Assembly (NCBI GenBank): GCA_031395485.1
Contig: JANNUS010000013.1
Span: forward strand, 1-64,000
Source: UBA2336 sp031395485
GTDB lineage: Bacteria > Bacteroidota > Bacteroidia > Cytophagales > Cyclobacteriaceae
Direction of reading: 5' to 3'
Length of the DNA stretch: 64,000 nucleotides
The first letter of the stretch is position 1. Every line of letters begins with the position of its first letter. The notes beneath the pieces were generated by a model. It made no database searches. It saw only the letters and a list, made by a program, of their open reading frames with translations, and was not told the origin of the DNA. Below, in pieces: positions 35,418 through 45,001 of the stretch. A program made the position numbers and the translations under genes.

Positions 35418-36614
35418 ATGGTAAGTGTGCAGGAAGCCTTTCGAATTATTGAGTCTGTAGATGCGAGGATTGAGAATGAAGAAGTTGATATTCTCACTTC
35501 AAGGGGTCGTGTGCTTGCTGAATCGATCATGGCTGATCGTGATTTCCCTCCTTTCAACCGTGTTGCAATGGATGGAATTGCTGTACAAGCCAGTCATTTT
35601 AAAGGCAGTGGACAATTGTTTTCCATCGAAGCCGTTCAGGCTGCGGGTGTAGCTCCGCTGGTCTTAAAAGATCCCAACAATGGCATTGAGGTTATGACGG
35701 GATCAGTATTGCCTGAAAATACTACTGCAGTTGTTCGATATGAAGACATTGAAATGAAAGAGGGCTGGGCCAAAATTTTGATTAATAGCGTTGAGGCTGG
35801 AAAGAATATTCATTTTCAGGGTATTGACGCAAAGCATGGGAGCGAGCTATTAAAGTCAGGGCAGAAAATTTCAGCGGCTGAGGTTGCTTTGTTTGCATCA
35901 GTTGGTAAGAAATCAGTGCGTGTTTTCAATTTCCCTATAACAGCAGTTATATCAAGTGGGGATGAGCTTGTAGAAATTGATGAAATTCCTGAAGCTCATC
36001 AGATAAGGAAATCAAATATATATTCGTTACAAGCAGCCATGCTTGAGATCGGTTGGAAATCAGATTCATTTCATTTTTTAGATGATAAGGAGATGGTAAA
36101 AAAAAGCCTCCAGAAGCTTCTAAAGAGCCATGATATATTGATTTTATCAGGTGGTGTATCGAAGGGTAAATTTGACTTCATTCCGGAAGCACTCGAAGAA
36201 CTGGGTATTCGAAAACTATTTCATCAAGTGAGCCAACGACCCGGAAAACCATTTTGGTTTGGAACATCAGAAGATAAATCCAAAATAGTATTTGCCTTGC
36301 CCGGGAATCCCGTATCCACATTTTTATGTTTTTATAAGTATATCAAGCCCTGGGTTATGAATTGTTTTGGAATAAAACACAAGCCACTAACAGCACAGTT
36401 GACTGCTGATGTAAATTTCTCGCCTACCTTAACCTATTTTCTTCAAGTTCGGACCGAGATTCAAAACGGAATACTGCTTGCTTATCCAAATACAGGGGGG
36501 GGATCAGGCGATTTTGCTAACCTGAAGGGTGTTGATGGCTTTCTTGAATTACCCCTTGAAAAATCAGAATTTAAAACAGGAGAGGTCTATCCATACATCC
36601 CTTTTCGACAATAG
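35418..36614 (+). CDS. moeA: Molybdopterin molybdenumtransferase MoeA
   Basis: MoeA inserts molybdate into adenylylated molybdopterin. The 398-residue protein has the four-domain layout with DRDFPPFNRVAMDG near residue 40, the GVSKGKFDF motif and FALPGNPVST near the active site. It is a single-gene unit. No mogA/moaB homologue is visible in the window. Confidence 0.95.
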   Translation: MVSVQEAFRIIESVDARIENEEVDILTSRGRVLAESIMADRDFPPFNRVAMDGIAVQASHFKGSGQLFSIEAVQAAGVAPLVLKDPNNGIEVMTGSVLPENTTAVVRYEDIEMKEGWAKILINSVEAGKNIHFQGIDAKHGSELLKSGQKISAAEVALFASVGKKSVRVFNFPITAVISSGDELVEIDEIPEAHQIRKSNIYSLQAAMLEIGWKSDSFHFLDDKEMVKKSLQKLLKSHDILILSGGVSKGKFDFIPEALEELGIRKLFHQVSQRPGKPFWFGTSEDKSKIVFALPGNPVSTFLCFYKYIKPWVMNCFGIKHKPLTAQLTADVNFSPTLTYFLQVRTEIQNGILLAYPNTGGGSGDFANLKGVDGFLELPLEKSEFKTGEVYPYIPFRQ

Positions 36615-36624
36615 AAAAACGGGT

Positions 36625-36632
36625 TAACTTTG
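36625..36632 (+). promoter_or_regulatory. -7 box of the ffh promoter
   Basis: TAACTTTG is a perfect TANNTTTG match located 20 nt before the ffh ATG. The -33 region is weak (TTTTCG instead of TTTG). Confidence 0.55.
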
Positions 36633-36651
36633 CATCTTAAAATTCTGATTA

Positions 36652-37983
36652 ATGTTTGATAATTTAAGTTTAAAGTTGGAGAAAGCCTTTCAATCACTGA
36701 AAGGGCAGGGGAGGATTACTGAGGTAAACGTTGCGGCTACTATCAAAGAAATTCGCAAAGCATTGATTGATGCTGATGTTAATTATAAAGTTGCAAAAGA
36801 GGTAACGGATGAGATCAGGCAAAAAGCTTTGGGGCAAGATGTACTAACGGCCGTTTCACCGGGTCAATTGTTAGTGAAGATCACCAATGACGAGCTCACG
36901 GCTCTTATGGGTGGCCAAAGCGAGGACATAAAAATAGAGGGCAATCCGGCCATTATATTAATTGCAGGTTTACAGGGTTCAGGTAAAACAACTTTCTCCG
37001 GAAAGCTTGCGAGCTATTTAAAAAAACAAGGACGCCAGGTCTTGTTGACTGCCTGTGATATTTACCGGCCAGCGGCTATTAAGCAATTGCAAGTATTGGG
37101 TGAGCAGATTGGTGTTGAGGTATATGCAGAGCCAGAAAATAAGGATGCTGTAAAAATCGCGAAAGCAGCCATTGATTATGCTAAGAAAAACAACCACCGT
37201 GTGGTGATTGTCGATACGGCAGGCCGTTTGGCAGTGGATGAAGAAATGATGAATGAGATTGCGCATTTAAAGGAAGCACTCAATCCATCAGAAACATTAT
37301 TCGTAGTTGATTCAATGACTGGTCAGGATGCAGTAAATACCGCCAAGACATTCAACGATCGATTAAATTTTAATGGCGTTGTACTTACCAAACTTGATGG
37401 CGATGCACGTGGTGGTGCTGCACTTTCTATTCGCAGGGTAGTGGAGAAGCCAATTAAGTTCATCAGTACGGGCGAGAAGATGGAAGCTATTGATCGCTTT
37501 TATCCCGACAGGATGGCGAGTCGTATCTTGGGAATGGGTGATGTTGTTGGCTTGGTAGAAAAAGCGCAACAGAACTTTGATGAAGATGAAACGAAACGCC
37601 TCAATGCAAAACTTCGTAAAAATCAATTCGACTTCAATGACTTTCTTACTCAACTTGAGCAGATCAAGAAAATGGGTAACCTCAAAGACCTCATGGGTAT
37701 GATACCCGGTGTTGGTAAAGCCATGAAAGGTGTGGATATAGATGATAACTCTTTTAAACCTGTTGAAGCCATCATCCGGTCCATGACTACCCAAGAGCGT
37801 GAAAATCCCGATTTGATTAACGGCAGTCGCAAAGACCGCATTGCGAAAGGCAGTGGCACTTCGGTAACACAGGTAAATCAGTTGCTCAAACAGTTTGGTG
37901 ACATGCGCAAAATGATGAAGACCATGAATAAAATGGGTGGAGCCAAGCGAGCTTTGTCTTCGATGAATCCATTTGGGAAGTAA
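36652..37983 (+). CDS. ffh: Signal recognition particle protein Ffh
   Basis: Ffh binds signal sequences and SRP RNA and delivers ribosomes to FtsY. The 443 residues cover the N domain, a G domain with GLQGSGKTT (near 106), DTAGRLAVD and TKLDGDARGG, and a methionine-rich M domain with the RNA-binding SRKDRIAKGSGTS. It shares one base with nhaA, which is read from the same transcript. Confidence 0.97.
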   Translation: MFDNLSLKLEKAFQSLKGQGRITEVNVAATIKEIRKALIDADVNYKVAKEVTDEIRQKALGQDVLTAVSPGQLLVKITNDELTALMGGQSEDIKIEGNPAIILIAGLQGSGKTTFSGKLASYLKKQGRQVLLTACDIYRPAAIKQLQVLGEQIGVEVYAEPENKDAVKIAKAAIDYAKKNNHRVVIVDTAGRLAVDEEMMNEIAHLKEALNPSETLFVVDSMTGQDAVNTAKTFNDRLNFNGVVLTKLDGDARGGAALSIRRVVEKPIKFISTGEKMEAIDRFYPDRMASRILGMGDVVGLVEKAQQNFDEDETKRLNAKLRKNQFDFNDFLTQLEQIKKMGNLKDLMGMIPGVGKAMKGVDIDDNSFKPVEAIIRSMTTQERENPDLINGSRKDRIAKGSGTSVTQVNQLLKQFGDMRKMMKTMNKMGGAKRALSSMNPFGK

Positions 37984-39128
37984 TGAAACTCGCAAAACTA
38001 GTTAACGATTTTTTTAACAGTGAAAAAGCAGGAGGAATCCTGCTTATTTTTTGTGCTTCCATATCGCTTCTAATAACAAACTCATCGTTGGGAGATAGTT
38101 ACCAACATGTTTGGCACCTTCCAGTAGCTGGGCAGAGTACAGAGTACTGGATCAACGATGGTTTAATGGCTATTTTTTTCCTACTCATTGGGTTAGAGTT
38201 GGAACGTGAAGTTTATATCGGTGAATTATCAACGCTTAAGCAAGCCACGCTTCCGGTCGTAGCGGCTGTGGGTGGCATGATTGTTCCAGCTGGGTTATTT
38301 CTTGCATTCAATTTTGGAACATCAACACAAGCGGGAGCCGGTATTCCCATGGCAACGGATATTGCATTTGCCATTGGTATTTTATCATTGCTTGGCAATC
38401 GGGTACCAATTTCACTGAAAGTGCTTCTTACAGCGTTAGCCGTTATAGATGATCTTGGAGCTATTATTGTTATTGGAATTTTCTATACAAGTACACTTGC
38501 CTTTACTAATTTATTTATCTCGTTTGGTATTCTGTTATTTCTGCTTGTCTTAAACCGATTGAAAGTATATTCGCTGATTCCGTATATCCTGGGTGGAATT
38601 GTTGCCTGGTACTTTATGTTACAATCGGGTGTTCATGCAACGATTGCAGGGGTATTGTTGGCATTCGTTATTCCATTTCAGGATGGCAGCACGAATTCAA
38701 TATCGTACAAGCTTCAGCATTTTTTGCATAAACCCGTTGCATTTATCATACTACCACTTTTTGCTCTGGCCAATACGTGCATCGTGATCGAAAGTGATTG
38801 GATGCATGGGTTAACCCTGCCGGGCAGCACGGGTATTTTAGTTGGATTGATTGTAGGGAAGCCTTTGGGTATTTTTCTTTTCAGTATTGTGGCAGTCACG
38901 CTTGGTATTTGTTCCTTGCCGAAGGAAATAAAATGGAAACATATTTTAGGAGTTGGATTTTTAGGAGGGATCGGATTCACCATGTCTATTTTTATCACCT
39001 TATTAGCATATGAAGGCCCTGAGCAAATCACACAGTCTAAAATAGCGGTGCTGCTGGCTTCTTTAATTTCAGGAACGATAGGATATGCAGTGCTTCAATT
39101 CGCTCTTGACCGGGCCAAAAAAGTTTGA
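37983..39128 (+). CDS. nhaA: Na+/H+ antiporter NhaA
   Basis: NhaA expels Na+ in exchange for protons. The 381-residue, roughly 12-helix protein has the family's LIGLELEREVYIGEL, PMATDIAFAIGILSLLG, the ion-binding aspartate pair in AVIDDLGAI, and FLGGIGFTMSIF. Its ATG overlaps the ffh stop by one base, an uncommon but tight coupling. Confidence 0.96.
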   Translation: MKLAKLVNDFFNSEKAGGILLIFCASISLLITNSSLGDSYQHVWHLPVAGQSTEYWINDGLMAIFFLLIGLELEREVYIGELSTLKQATLPVVAAVGGMIVPAGLFLAFNFGTSTQAGAGIPMATDIAFAIGILSLLGNRVPISLKVLLTALAVIDDLGAIIVIGIFYTSTLAFTNLFISFGILLFLLVLNRLKVYSLIPYILGGIVAWYFMLQSGVHATIAGVLLAFVIPFQDGSTNSISYKLQHFLHKPVAFIILPLFALANTCIVIESDWMHGLTLPGSTGILVGLIVGKPLGIFLFSIVAVTLGICSLPKEIKWKHILGVGFLGGIGFTMSIFITLLAYEGPEQITQSKIAVLLASLISGTIGYAVLQFALDRAKKV

Positions 39129-39310
39129 ATTGTATAGTGGAGGCCGGGTTTGGATTACTGAATAAAAAAATTACTGTGAATTCCAGATTAAATGATTTTA
39201 GCGTTGAACAAATCAAAATTTTAGTAAAAAATTAATAAGAAATGAAAACCTAACGGGCGATAGGCACGTTATAACTTTAGTTTTACAGGTTAATATTTTA
39301 TTATAGTTTC

Positions 39311-39353
39311 AAATGCCTCGTTCTGATTCAATCAGTATGGGGCATTTCTCTTT
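39311..39353 (+). terminator. Hairpin terminator after nhaA
   Basis: AAATGCC at 39311-39317 pairs with GGCATTT at 39341-39347, with an inner stem CTGAT/ATCAG (39323-39327, 39331-39335), followed by CTCTTT. The preceding 180 bp of the 251-bp gap are AT-rich with nothing else I can name. Confidence 0.7.
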
Positions 39354-39379
39354 AACTAATCCAACAAACAAAACTTCTT

Positions 39380-39892
39380 ATGAAAAGCATTTTTTCACTC
39401 CTTATCATGATTCTGACTGTTGCCGTATTGGATTGTTCCGCTCAGGATAATAAGCCTAAAAGCCCCAAGGAAACCGTAAAGGGATCTATTGATGGAGCCA
39501 ATGTAGAAATTGTGTATTGCCGTCCATCCGCGAGAGGCAGAAAGATGCTGGGGGGCAAGGAAATCTATGGCGAGGTTTGGCGTACCGGGGCAAATGAAGC
39601 TACCACTATTAAATTTGATAAGGCAGTAGCAATTGAAGGGAAAACTCTTGCCGCAGGCACCTATTCTCTTTGGTCGATTCCAAACGCGGATGAGTGGGTA
39701 ATAATTTTTAATAAAAAGACAGGTCAGTGGGGCACCGAGTATGATAAGTATCAAGATCAGGATGTTTTGCGCGTAACGGTAAAAGCAGGAAAGACAGCAG
39801 CATTTATTGAAACCCTTACCATAAGCGTTGAAAAGGATCAGGTTAATCTCCAATGGGAAAATACTGCTATAGCGTTCAAAGTAAAAGGTTAA
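39380..39892 (+). CDS. DUF2911 secreted protein
   Basis: The 170-residue exported protein belongs to the DUF2911 family of Bacteroidota, whose function is unknown to me. It has a signal peptide (cut near CSAQ), the family opening KSPKETVKGSIDGANVEI with YCRPSARGR, and the central VWRTGANEATTI and GTYSLWSIP segments. It is a single-gene unit between two hairpins. Confidence 0.9.
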   Translation: MKSIFSLLIMILTVAVLDCSAQDNKPKSPKETVKGSIDGANVEIVYCRPSARGRKMLGGKEIYGEVWRTGANEATTIKFDKAVAIEGKTLAAGTYSLWSIPNADEWVIIFNKKTGQWGTEYDKYQDQDVLRVTVKAGKTAAFIETLTISVEKDQVNLQWENTAIAFKVKG

Positions 39893-39910
39893 AAGAAATC
39901 AAATCATTTA

Positions 39911-39945
39911 AAAGGCCTCTTGATTTTATCGGGAGGCTTTTTTTT
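39911..39945 (+). terminator. Rho-independent terminator
   Basis: AAAGGCCTC at 39911-39919 pairs with GAGGCTTT at 39933-39940 with one bulged G, followed by a run of eight T residues (39938-39945). Confidence 0.8.
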
Positions 39946-39973
39946 GCATCTTGTTTTAGTAAACTACTATTGC

Positions 39974-40405
39974 ATGCAAATTTTGGGGCGATCTGATAGG
40001 GTAAATCTTCCTGGCCTTGGCTTATATAATATCCATGCAAAAATTGATACGGGAGCGTTCACGTGTAGCCTTCATTGTTCCCGTGTGGAAGTCATAAAGG
40101 ATCAGCTTGAATTTGTCTTGTTAGATGATGAGCATCCTGAGTTTACCGGAATGAAATTTGTGTTTAAGGAATTTACCCAGCGTGAGATAAAAAATTCATT
40201 TGGTGTTGCAGAAATGCGTTATGTAATTAACACAACTGTAAAAATTTTTGAAGAAGAAATTACAGCTGAATTTTCACTGAGTGATCGTGATGCACTTCGT
40301 TTTCCGATTTTGCTAGGTCGTAAAATTTTGCGTGATCGTTTTCTGATTGATGTAACCAAAAAAAATCTATCTTACAGGAGTAACAGGATTCGAAAGAGTA
40401 TATAA
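39974..40405 (+). CDS. RimB-like retropepsin-type aspartic protease
   Basis: The 143-residue protein belongs to the small retropepsin-like family (annotated in databases as ATP-dependent zinc protease, Pfam PF05618). The active site is KIDTGAFTCSLH with Asp25-Thr-Gly-Ala. In Pseudomonas the RimB homologue trims glutamate tails that RimK adds to ribosomal protein S6. The next gene is rimK, 27 nt on. The start was set at the ATG at 39974, since upstream codons overlap the previous terminator. Confidence 0.88.
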   Translation: MQILGRSDRVNLPGLGLYNIHAKIDTGAFTCSLHCSRVEVIKDQLEFVLLDDEHPEFTGMKFVFKEFTQREIKNSFGVAEMRYVINTTVKIFEEEITAEFSLSDRDALRFPILLGRKILRDRFLIDVTKKNLSYRSNRIRKSI

Positions 40406-40432
40406 GACTTTATTGTAACATTTTTTATCAGT

Positions 40433-41341
40433 ATGAACATAGCCATTCTTTCAACGGGTCCGAAGCTCTACTCTACTAAGCGGTTAAAAGAGGCTGGTGA
40501 GAAACAAGGACATCGTGTTGAGATTATTGACCATATGAAATGCGTTATTTTTATTGAGAAGAAAAATCCTGTTGTACTATATCAAGGAAGAAGGCTTGAT
40601 TATTTTGATGCAATTATCCCAAGGATAGGTGCTTCAGTAACATTTTATGGTGCCGCTATTGTTAGGCAATTCGAGATGATGAAAGTTTTTACGGCTGTTG
40701 AATCACAAGCGTTAATTCGTTCACGCGATAAACTTAGAAGCTTACAAATACTTTCTCGTGCAGGACTTGGTCTACCGAAAACAATCTTCATGGACTACTC
40801 TAAAGATACAGAAGGTGTAGTGGAGGCAGTAGGAGGAGCCCCCGTAGTGATTAAATTATTGGAAGGAACACAAGGGCTTGGCGTTGTGCTTGCTGAGAAT
40901 AAGAAAGCGGCTCAATCGGTAATAGACGCATTCCATGGATTAAAAACACATATTATAGTTCAAGAGTTTATTAAAGAAGCGAAAGGTGCAGATATCCGTG
41001 CCTTTATTGTTGATGGTGAAGTGGTAGGAGCTATGCGCAGGCAGGCAAAAGAAGGAGAGTTTCGTTCTAATTTGCATAGAGGTGGAAGCGCCACAGTTGT
41101 CAAGTTAACACGTGCAGAAAAACACGCGGCAGTTGTTGCAGCAAAAAAAATGGGACTGGGCGTTGCAGGCGTTGACATGTTGCCATCAAAACGTGGTCCA
41201 CTTATTCTGGAAGTAAATTCATCTCCGGGTTTGGAGGGAATTGAGGCGGCTACAAAAATTGATATAGCCGGAAAGATCATTCAGTATTTAGAAAGAAATG
41301 CAGGTAAGAAAAAAATTCAAAAGGATAGAATTAATGCCTAA
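40433..41341 (+). CDS. rimK: S6 modification glutamate ligase RimK
   Basis: RimK is an ATP-grasp enzyme that adds glutamates to the C-terminus of ribosomal protein S6 and can make free poly-glutamate. The 302 residues match the usual length. It has the PRIGASVTFYG segment, VIKLLEGTQGLGV (ATP-grasp lid), VQEFIKEAKGADIRAF, and the metal-binding LEVNSSPGLEGIE. It sits in a three-gene operon with a RimB-like protease and an M14-type deacylase. Confidence 0.95.
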   Translation: MNIAILSTGPKLYSTKRLKEAGEKQGHRVEIIDHMKCVIFIEKKNPVVLYQGRRLDYFDAIIPRIGASVTFYGAAIVRQFEMMKVFTAVESQALIRSRDKLRSLQILSRAGLGLPKTIFMDYSKDTEGVVEAVGGAPVVIKLLEGTQGLGVVLAENKKAAQSVIDAFHGLKTHIIVQEFIKEAKGADIRAFIVDGEVVGAMRRQAKEGEFRSNLHRGGSATVVKLTRAEKHAAVVAAKKMGLGVAGVDMLPSKRGPLILEVNSSPGLEGIEAATKIDIAGKIIQYLERNAGKKKIQKDRINA

Positions 41342-41364
41342 CCCTCAGGACTTGAGACTATAAT

Positions 41365-42321
41365 ATGAAGAAAGTAGCGATAGCAGGCCACGAGATTAAA
41401 CCGGGTGAGTTTAAAGAGATTAACATTAACATCGCGCGGCTTCCTTCTCATACGCAAATTGATACACCCATTTATGTTTCTCGCTCATTGGAAGATGGCC
41501 CCGTGCTGGCTTTGATGGCCGGAATGCATGGCGATGAAATTAATGGAATGGAAATTGTCCGCAGAATATTGGATACGGACTTGCATCGGGTTAAACGAGG
41601 CACCGTTGTTTGTATGCCTATTACGAATGTGTATGGGTTCCTTAATTTTTCACGTGATGTGCCCGATGGTAAAGATGTAAACCGTTCATTCCCTGGAAGT
41701 AAGAATGGTTCACTGGCTAGTCGGGTAGCCTACAATCTCACGCATCAAATAATTCCGTTTATTGATTATGGTATCGACTTTCATACAGGGGGAGCCATGC
41801 GTACCAACTACCCGCAAGTTCGGGCAATGTTAGACGATGCTAAGAATCAGGAGTTAGCAAACGCCTTCTGTGCACCGTTCACAATTGATTCACCATTTCG
41901 ACCCAACTCGCTGCGCAAAGAGGCATCCAAAAAAAGAAAAAATATTATTGTTTATGAGGCAGGAGAATCATTGCGATTCGATCAGCATGGGATTGAGGAA
42001 GGAATAGCGGGCGCTTTACGATTGATGAAGTATTTAAAAATGATTGACTGGGCACCAGAACCAAAAGAAGTGAACCGAATTATCTGGAGTTCATCGTGGG
42101 TACGGGCTAAGCATGCAGGATTATTTCAACCAAGTGTTCAAAGCGGTCAACTTGTTCATAAAGGAGAATGGGTAGGAACGATAACGGACCCTTTTGGAGA
42201 ATTTAAAGAACAAGTTAAATCAAACGAAACAGCCTATGTAATTGGTCTAAACAATAGCCCCGTTGTCAATGCCGGTGATGCACTCATGCATTTGGGCATG
42301 GACAATATTTGTAAGATTTAA
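41365..42321 (+). CDS. AstE/AspA-family zinc deacylase or carboxypeptidase
   Basis: The 318-residue protein belongs to the succinylglutamate desuccinylase / aspartoacylase branch of the M14 peptidases. Zinc ligands appear in MHGDE at residues 54-58 and in DFHTGG near 140, and a late glutamate lies in VYEAGES. The C-terminal beta-rich part is usual in this branch. It lies 23 nt after rimK and probably acts on glutamate conjugates; the substrate is not known. It converges with the first permease with a 13-nt gap. Confidence 0.88.
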   Translation: MKKVAIAGHEIKPGEFKEININIARLPSHTQIDTPIYVSRSLEDGPVLALMAGMHGDEINGMEIVRRILDTDLHRVKRGTVVCMPITNVYGFLNFSRDVPDGKDVNRSFPGSKNGSLASRVAYNLTHQIIPFIDYGIDFHTGGAMRTNYPQVRAMLDDAKNQELANAFCAPFTIDSPFRPNSLRKEASKKRKNIIVYEAGESLRFDQHGIEEGIAGALRLMKYLKMIDWAPEPKEVNRIIWSSSWVRAKHAGLFQPSVQSGQLVHKGEWVGTITDPFGEFKEQVKSNETAYVIGLNNSPVVNAGDALMHLGMDNICKI

Positions 42322-42334
42322 GTATTTTTTGACA

Positions 42335-44791
42335 TTATTCGCATCGCAGCGTATTTGCTGGATTTGCCAAGCCTGCCTTGATGGTTTGTGAGCCAATAGT
42401 AAGTAAGGCAATAACAATAGCCAACAAAGCCGAAAGTGCAAAAACTAAAATTGACATGTCGATGTGATAGGCAAACGTTCCAAGCCATTGCTGCATCGTA
42501 TACCAAGCCATTGGCCAAGCAATGATATTCGCTACAAAAATGAGAATGATAATTTCTTTTGATAGCAGCGCTAGAATACTAAAGACTGAAGCGCCCAGTA
42601 CTTTCCGCACACCAATCTCTTTAATTCGCTGAAGCGTATTGAAAACAGCCAAGCCAAATAATCCTAGACAAGCAATAAAAATGGCTAGCCCTGAAAATAT
42701 GGTGAATAGCTGACTTTGCTTCTGCTCTGCCCGGTAGAGTCTTTCGTAGCGATCGGAAAGAAATTGGTAATCGAAAGGACGATTGGGCATAAATTCTTTC
42801 CACACCTTTTCTAAGTGTTGTACGCCTTCCTCAAAATTCTCTCCAGCTATTTTTACCGAAAGGTCATAATAATTATCGCGCTGAGGGAAGAAAACAATGG
42901 GAACGATTCGTTGATGCAACGATTCAAAATGAAAATCTTTCACTACGCCAATCAATTTTCCTTTGGTTCCACCATACACAAAATCCTTATCGACAGCGTT
43001 ATTCAGATCTAGCCACCCGAACTCACGGGCAGCTGTTTCGTTTACGATAAAGGCAAGGGAGTCATCAGTCTTAATTGATTTATTAAAATCCCTGCCTGCC
43101 ACAATCTGAATGCCGTATGTTTTAAAGAACTCAGCATCTGTATACACCATTTTTGTTTCAATTCCAGATCCAATTAAACTGTCACCTTTCATAATTCTGG
43201 GCGGCCCAGCGCTGTTGAGAAGGCGATTTGTGGGTATGAGCGTTGATCGTGTTATATTTTTAATTGAAGATGATTTGGTCAATTCATTATAAAACCCGTC
43301 ATAACTATTATTCAATTCGCTGTAATGTCGAAGGGTTACAACTTTATCTTTATCGTAGCCAAGATCCTGATCATTTAGAAAATTGAGTTGCTGAAAGGTG
43401 ATAGCGGTAACAATCATTAGGGCAATTGAAATAGCAAACTGTGCAATCACGAGTCCTTTTCGGAGTGTTCCCTTTCCTTTTACAGACCCATGTTGGCCTT
43501 TGAGCACTAAGGCTGGTTTGTATGACGAAATAATAAAGGCAGGATAAATGCCAGCCAGTAAGCCAATCATTACCGCAAAGGCTAACAGCCCCAAGCCAAT
43601 TGGCCAGTGGCTGATAAGGTCTAGCGATAGCTCCTTTTCTGTAAAATTGTTAAGCCACCCAATTACAAGAGATGAAAAAATAATTGATACAAGCAAGGCG
43701 AAAAATGAAATGAGTACCGATTCGCTGAGGTATTGTGTTACCAATTGATTCTTCAAAGCCCCGGCCACTTTTCGCATGCCTACATCTTTAGCCCGTTTGG
43801 TGGCACGGGCGGTGGATAAGTTGATGAAATTAAAACAAGCAATAAGAATAATAAACACACCAATCGTACTCATCATGTAAACACTATTTAAGTCACCATT
43901 GGCTTCCAACTCATCATCACGCTTTGATTCTAAATGGATGTCAGTAACTTTTTGTACCAGCAATCTGGTTCCACTTGACGCCACAAAATTGGCAGGCGCA
44001 CCATACTCTGCGATAGCGTAAGGTCCGAAATGCCGATTTAAAAAATCGGGTAGTTGTGCTTCAAGTTTTTCTGGTTGGGTGCCTTCTGCTAATAAAATAT
44101 AGGTACCAAATGAATTATTTCCCCAATTGGTTTCTAGCCCTTCTCTTCCATATACCGTGCTATCATTGAGTGTACTGAAGGAAACTAGTAACTCCGGATG
44201 CCAATGAGATTGTGTTGGAAAGTCTTTGTAAACACCGGTGACTTCCAGATCGTGTTGATTGTTACCTCGTAGGCGTTTACCCACTACGTTGGTATCATTA
44301 AAATAGCGTTTTGCTGTTTTCTCCGACAGCATCACAGTGAATGGCCTTTCAAGAGCGGTGGACTGATTACCACTGCTGATATCGATATCAAATATTTGAA
44401 ATATCTCAGGTTCGGCTAAGAATATGTAGTCTTCGTTGAATACTTTTTTTAGTTCACCATCTTCTTCAATACCGATAACAAATCCAAAATTTACTGTGCG
44501 AGCCATCACTTCAATTTCGCCAAAATCGGTTTTTAATAGCGGACCAATGGGAGGAGCTACATTTGCAAGTCGCAGATTTGTTGAACCATCATTCGAAAGA
44601 AAATCACGAGTAATACGGTATGTACGATCAGCCTGGCTGTGATGTTGGTCGTAGCTAAACTCATCTGAGGTGTACAAATAGATCATAAGTGCGCTTGTCA
44701 TAGCCAGTGCCAATCCTGCAATATTGATGAATGCTGTGAGCCTGTTGCGGAAAATGGCTCGCAGAGCGATTTTGATATAGTTGTATAACAT
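42335..44791 (-). CDS. MacB/FtsX-type ABC permease, paralogue 1
   Basis: The 818-residue protein has the duplicated architecture of this family. An N-terminal helix (about 20-40), a periplasmic MacB-type domain and three helices (about 285-430) are followed by a second copy of the same set ending near the C-terminus. Motifs include YTSDEFSYDQH, CFNFINLSTARATKRAKDVGMRK split by the conserved GMRKVAGA, and a final GVRKVLGAS. The C-terminus AGLANPANTLRCE is a divergent form of the NPVxSLRSE ending of the other four. No ATPase gene is adjacent. Confidence 0.9.
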   Translation of the reverse strand: MLYNYIKIALRAIFRNRLTAFINIAGLALAMTSALMIYLYTSDEFSYDQHHSQADRTYRITRDFLSNDGSTNLRLANVAPPIGPLLKTDFGEIEVMARTVNFGFVIGIEEDGELKKVFNEDYIFLAEPEIFQIFDIDISSGNQSTALERPFTVMLSEKTAKRYFNDTNVVGKRLRGNNQHDLEVTGVYKDFPTQSHWHPELLVSFSTLNDSTVYGREGLETNWGNNSFGTYILLAEGTQPEKLEAQLPDFLNRHFGPYAIAEYGAPANFVASSGTRLLVQKVTDIHLESKRDDELEANGDLNSVYMMSTIGVFIILIACFNFINLSTARATKRAKDVGMRKVAGALKNQLVTQYLSESVLISFFALLVSIIFSSLVIGWLNNFTEKELSLDLISHWPIGLGLLAFAVMIGLLAGIYPAFIISSYKPALVLKGQHGSVKGKGTLRKGLVIAQFAISIALMIVTAITFQQLNFLNDQDLGYDKDKVVTLRHYSELNNSYDGFYNELTKSSSIKNITRSTLIPTNRLLNSAGPPRIMKGDSLIGSGIETKMVYTDAEFFKTYGIQIVAGRDFNKSIKTDDSLAFIVNETAAREFGWLDLNNAVDKDFVYGGTKGKLIGVVKDFHFESLHQRIVPIVFFPQRDNYYDLSVKIAGENFEEGVQHLEKVWKEFMPNRPFDYQFLSDRYERLYRAEQKQSQLFTIFSGLAIFIACLGLFGLAVFNTLQRIKEIGVRKVLGASVFSILALLSKEIIILIFVANIIAWPMAWYTMQQWLGTFAYHIDMSILVFALSALLAIVIALLTIGSQTIKAGLANPANTLRCE

Positions 44792-44834
44792 ACTATGCGA
44801 TTAACTGGTTGGTAAAATTCATACGGGCTGTGAA

Positions 44835-44949
44835 TACAAAGACCGTGCAGGTATTTTAATAGTTTATAGTTGATCGAATAATGCAGTAATTAGTGGTTTT
44901 AAGTTTACAGCCTTGTTCGATTTTGCGGATTATTGTTCGTAAACGGGCA
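44835..44949 (-). promoter_or_regulatory. Possible sigma-54-like promoter and upstream sites of permease 1
   Basis: On the minus strand CTGCAC-N5-TTGTA lies at 44835-44850, a weak match to TGGCAC-N5-TTGCA. About 100 nt upstream are two half-palindromes: TGTTCGTAAACGGGCA (44934-44949) and TGTTCGATTTTGCGGAT (44914-44930). The same spacing is seen upstream of permease 5. The match is below what would normally be accepted alone. Confidence 0.3.
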
Positions 44950-45001
44950 GATAGGATAAACGACAAATACAAAATATATTCACGGCCTAGTTATTCCAGA
45001 A

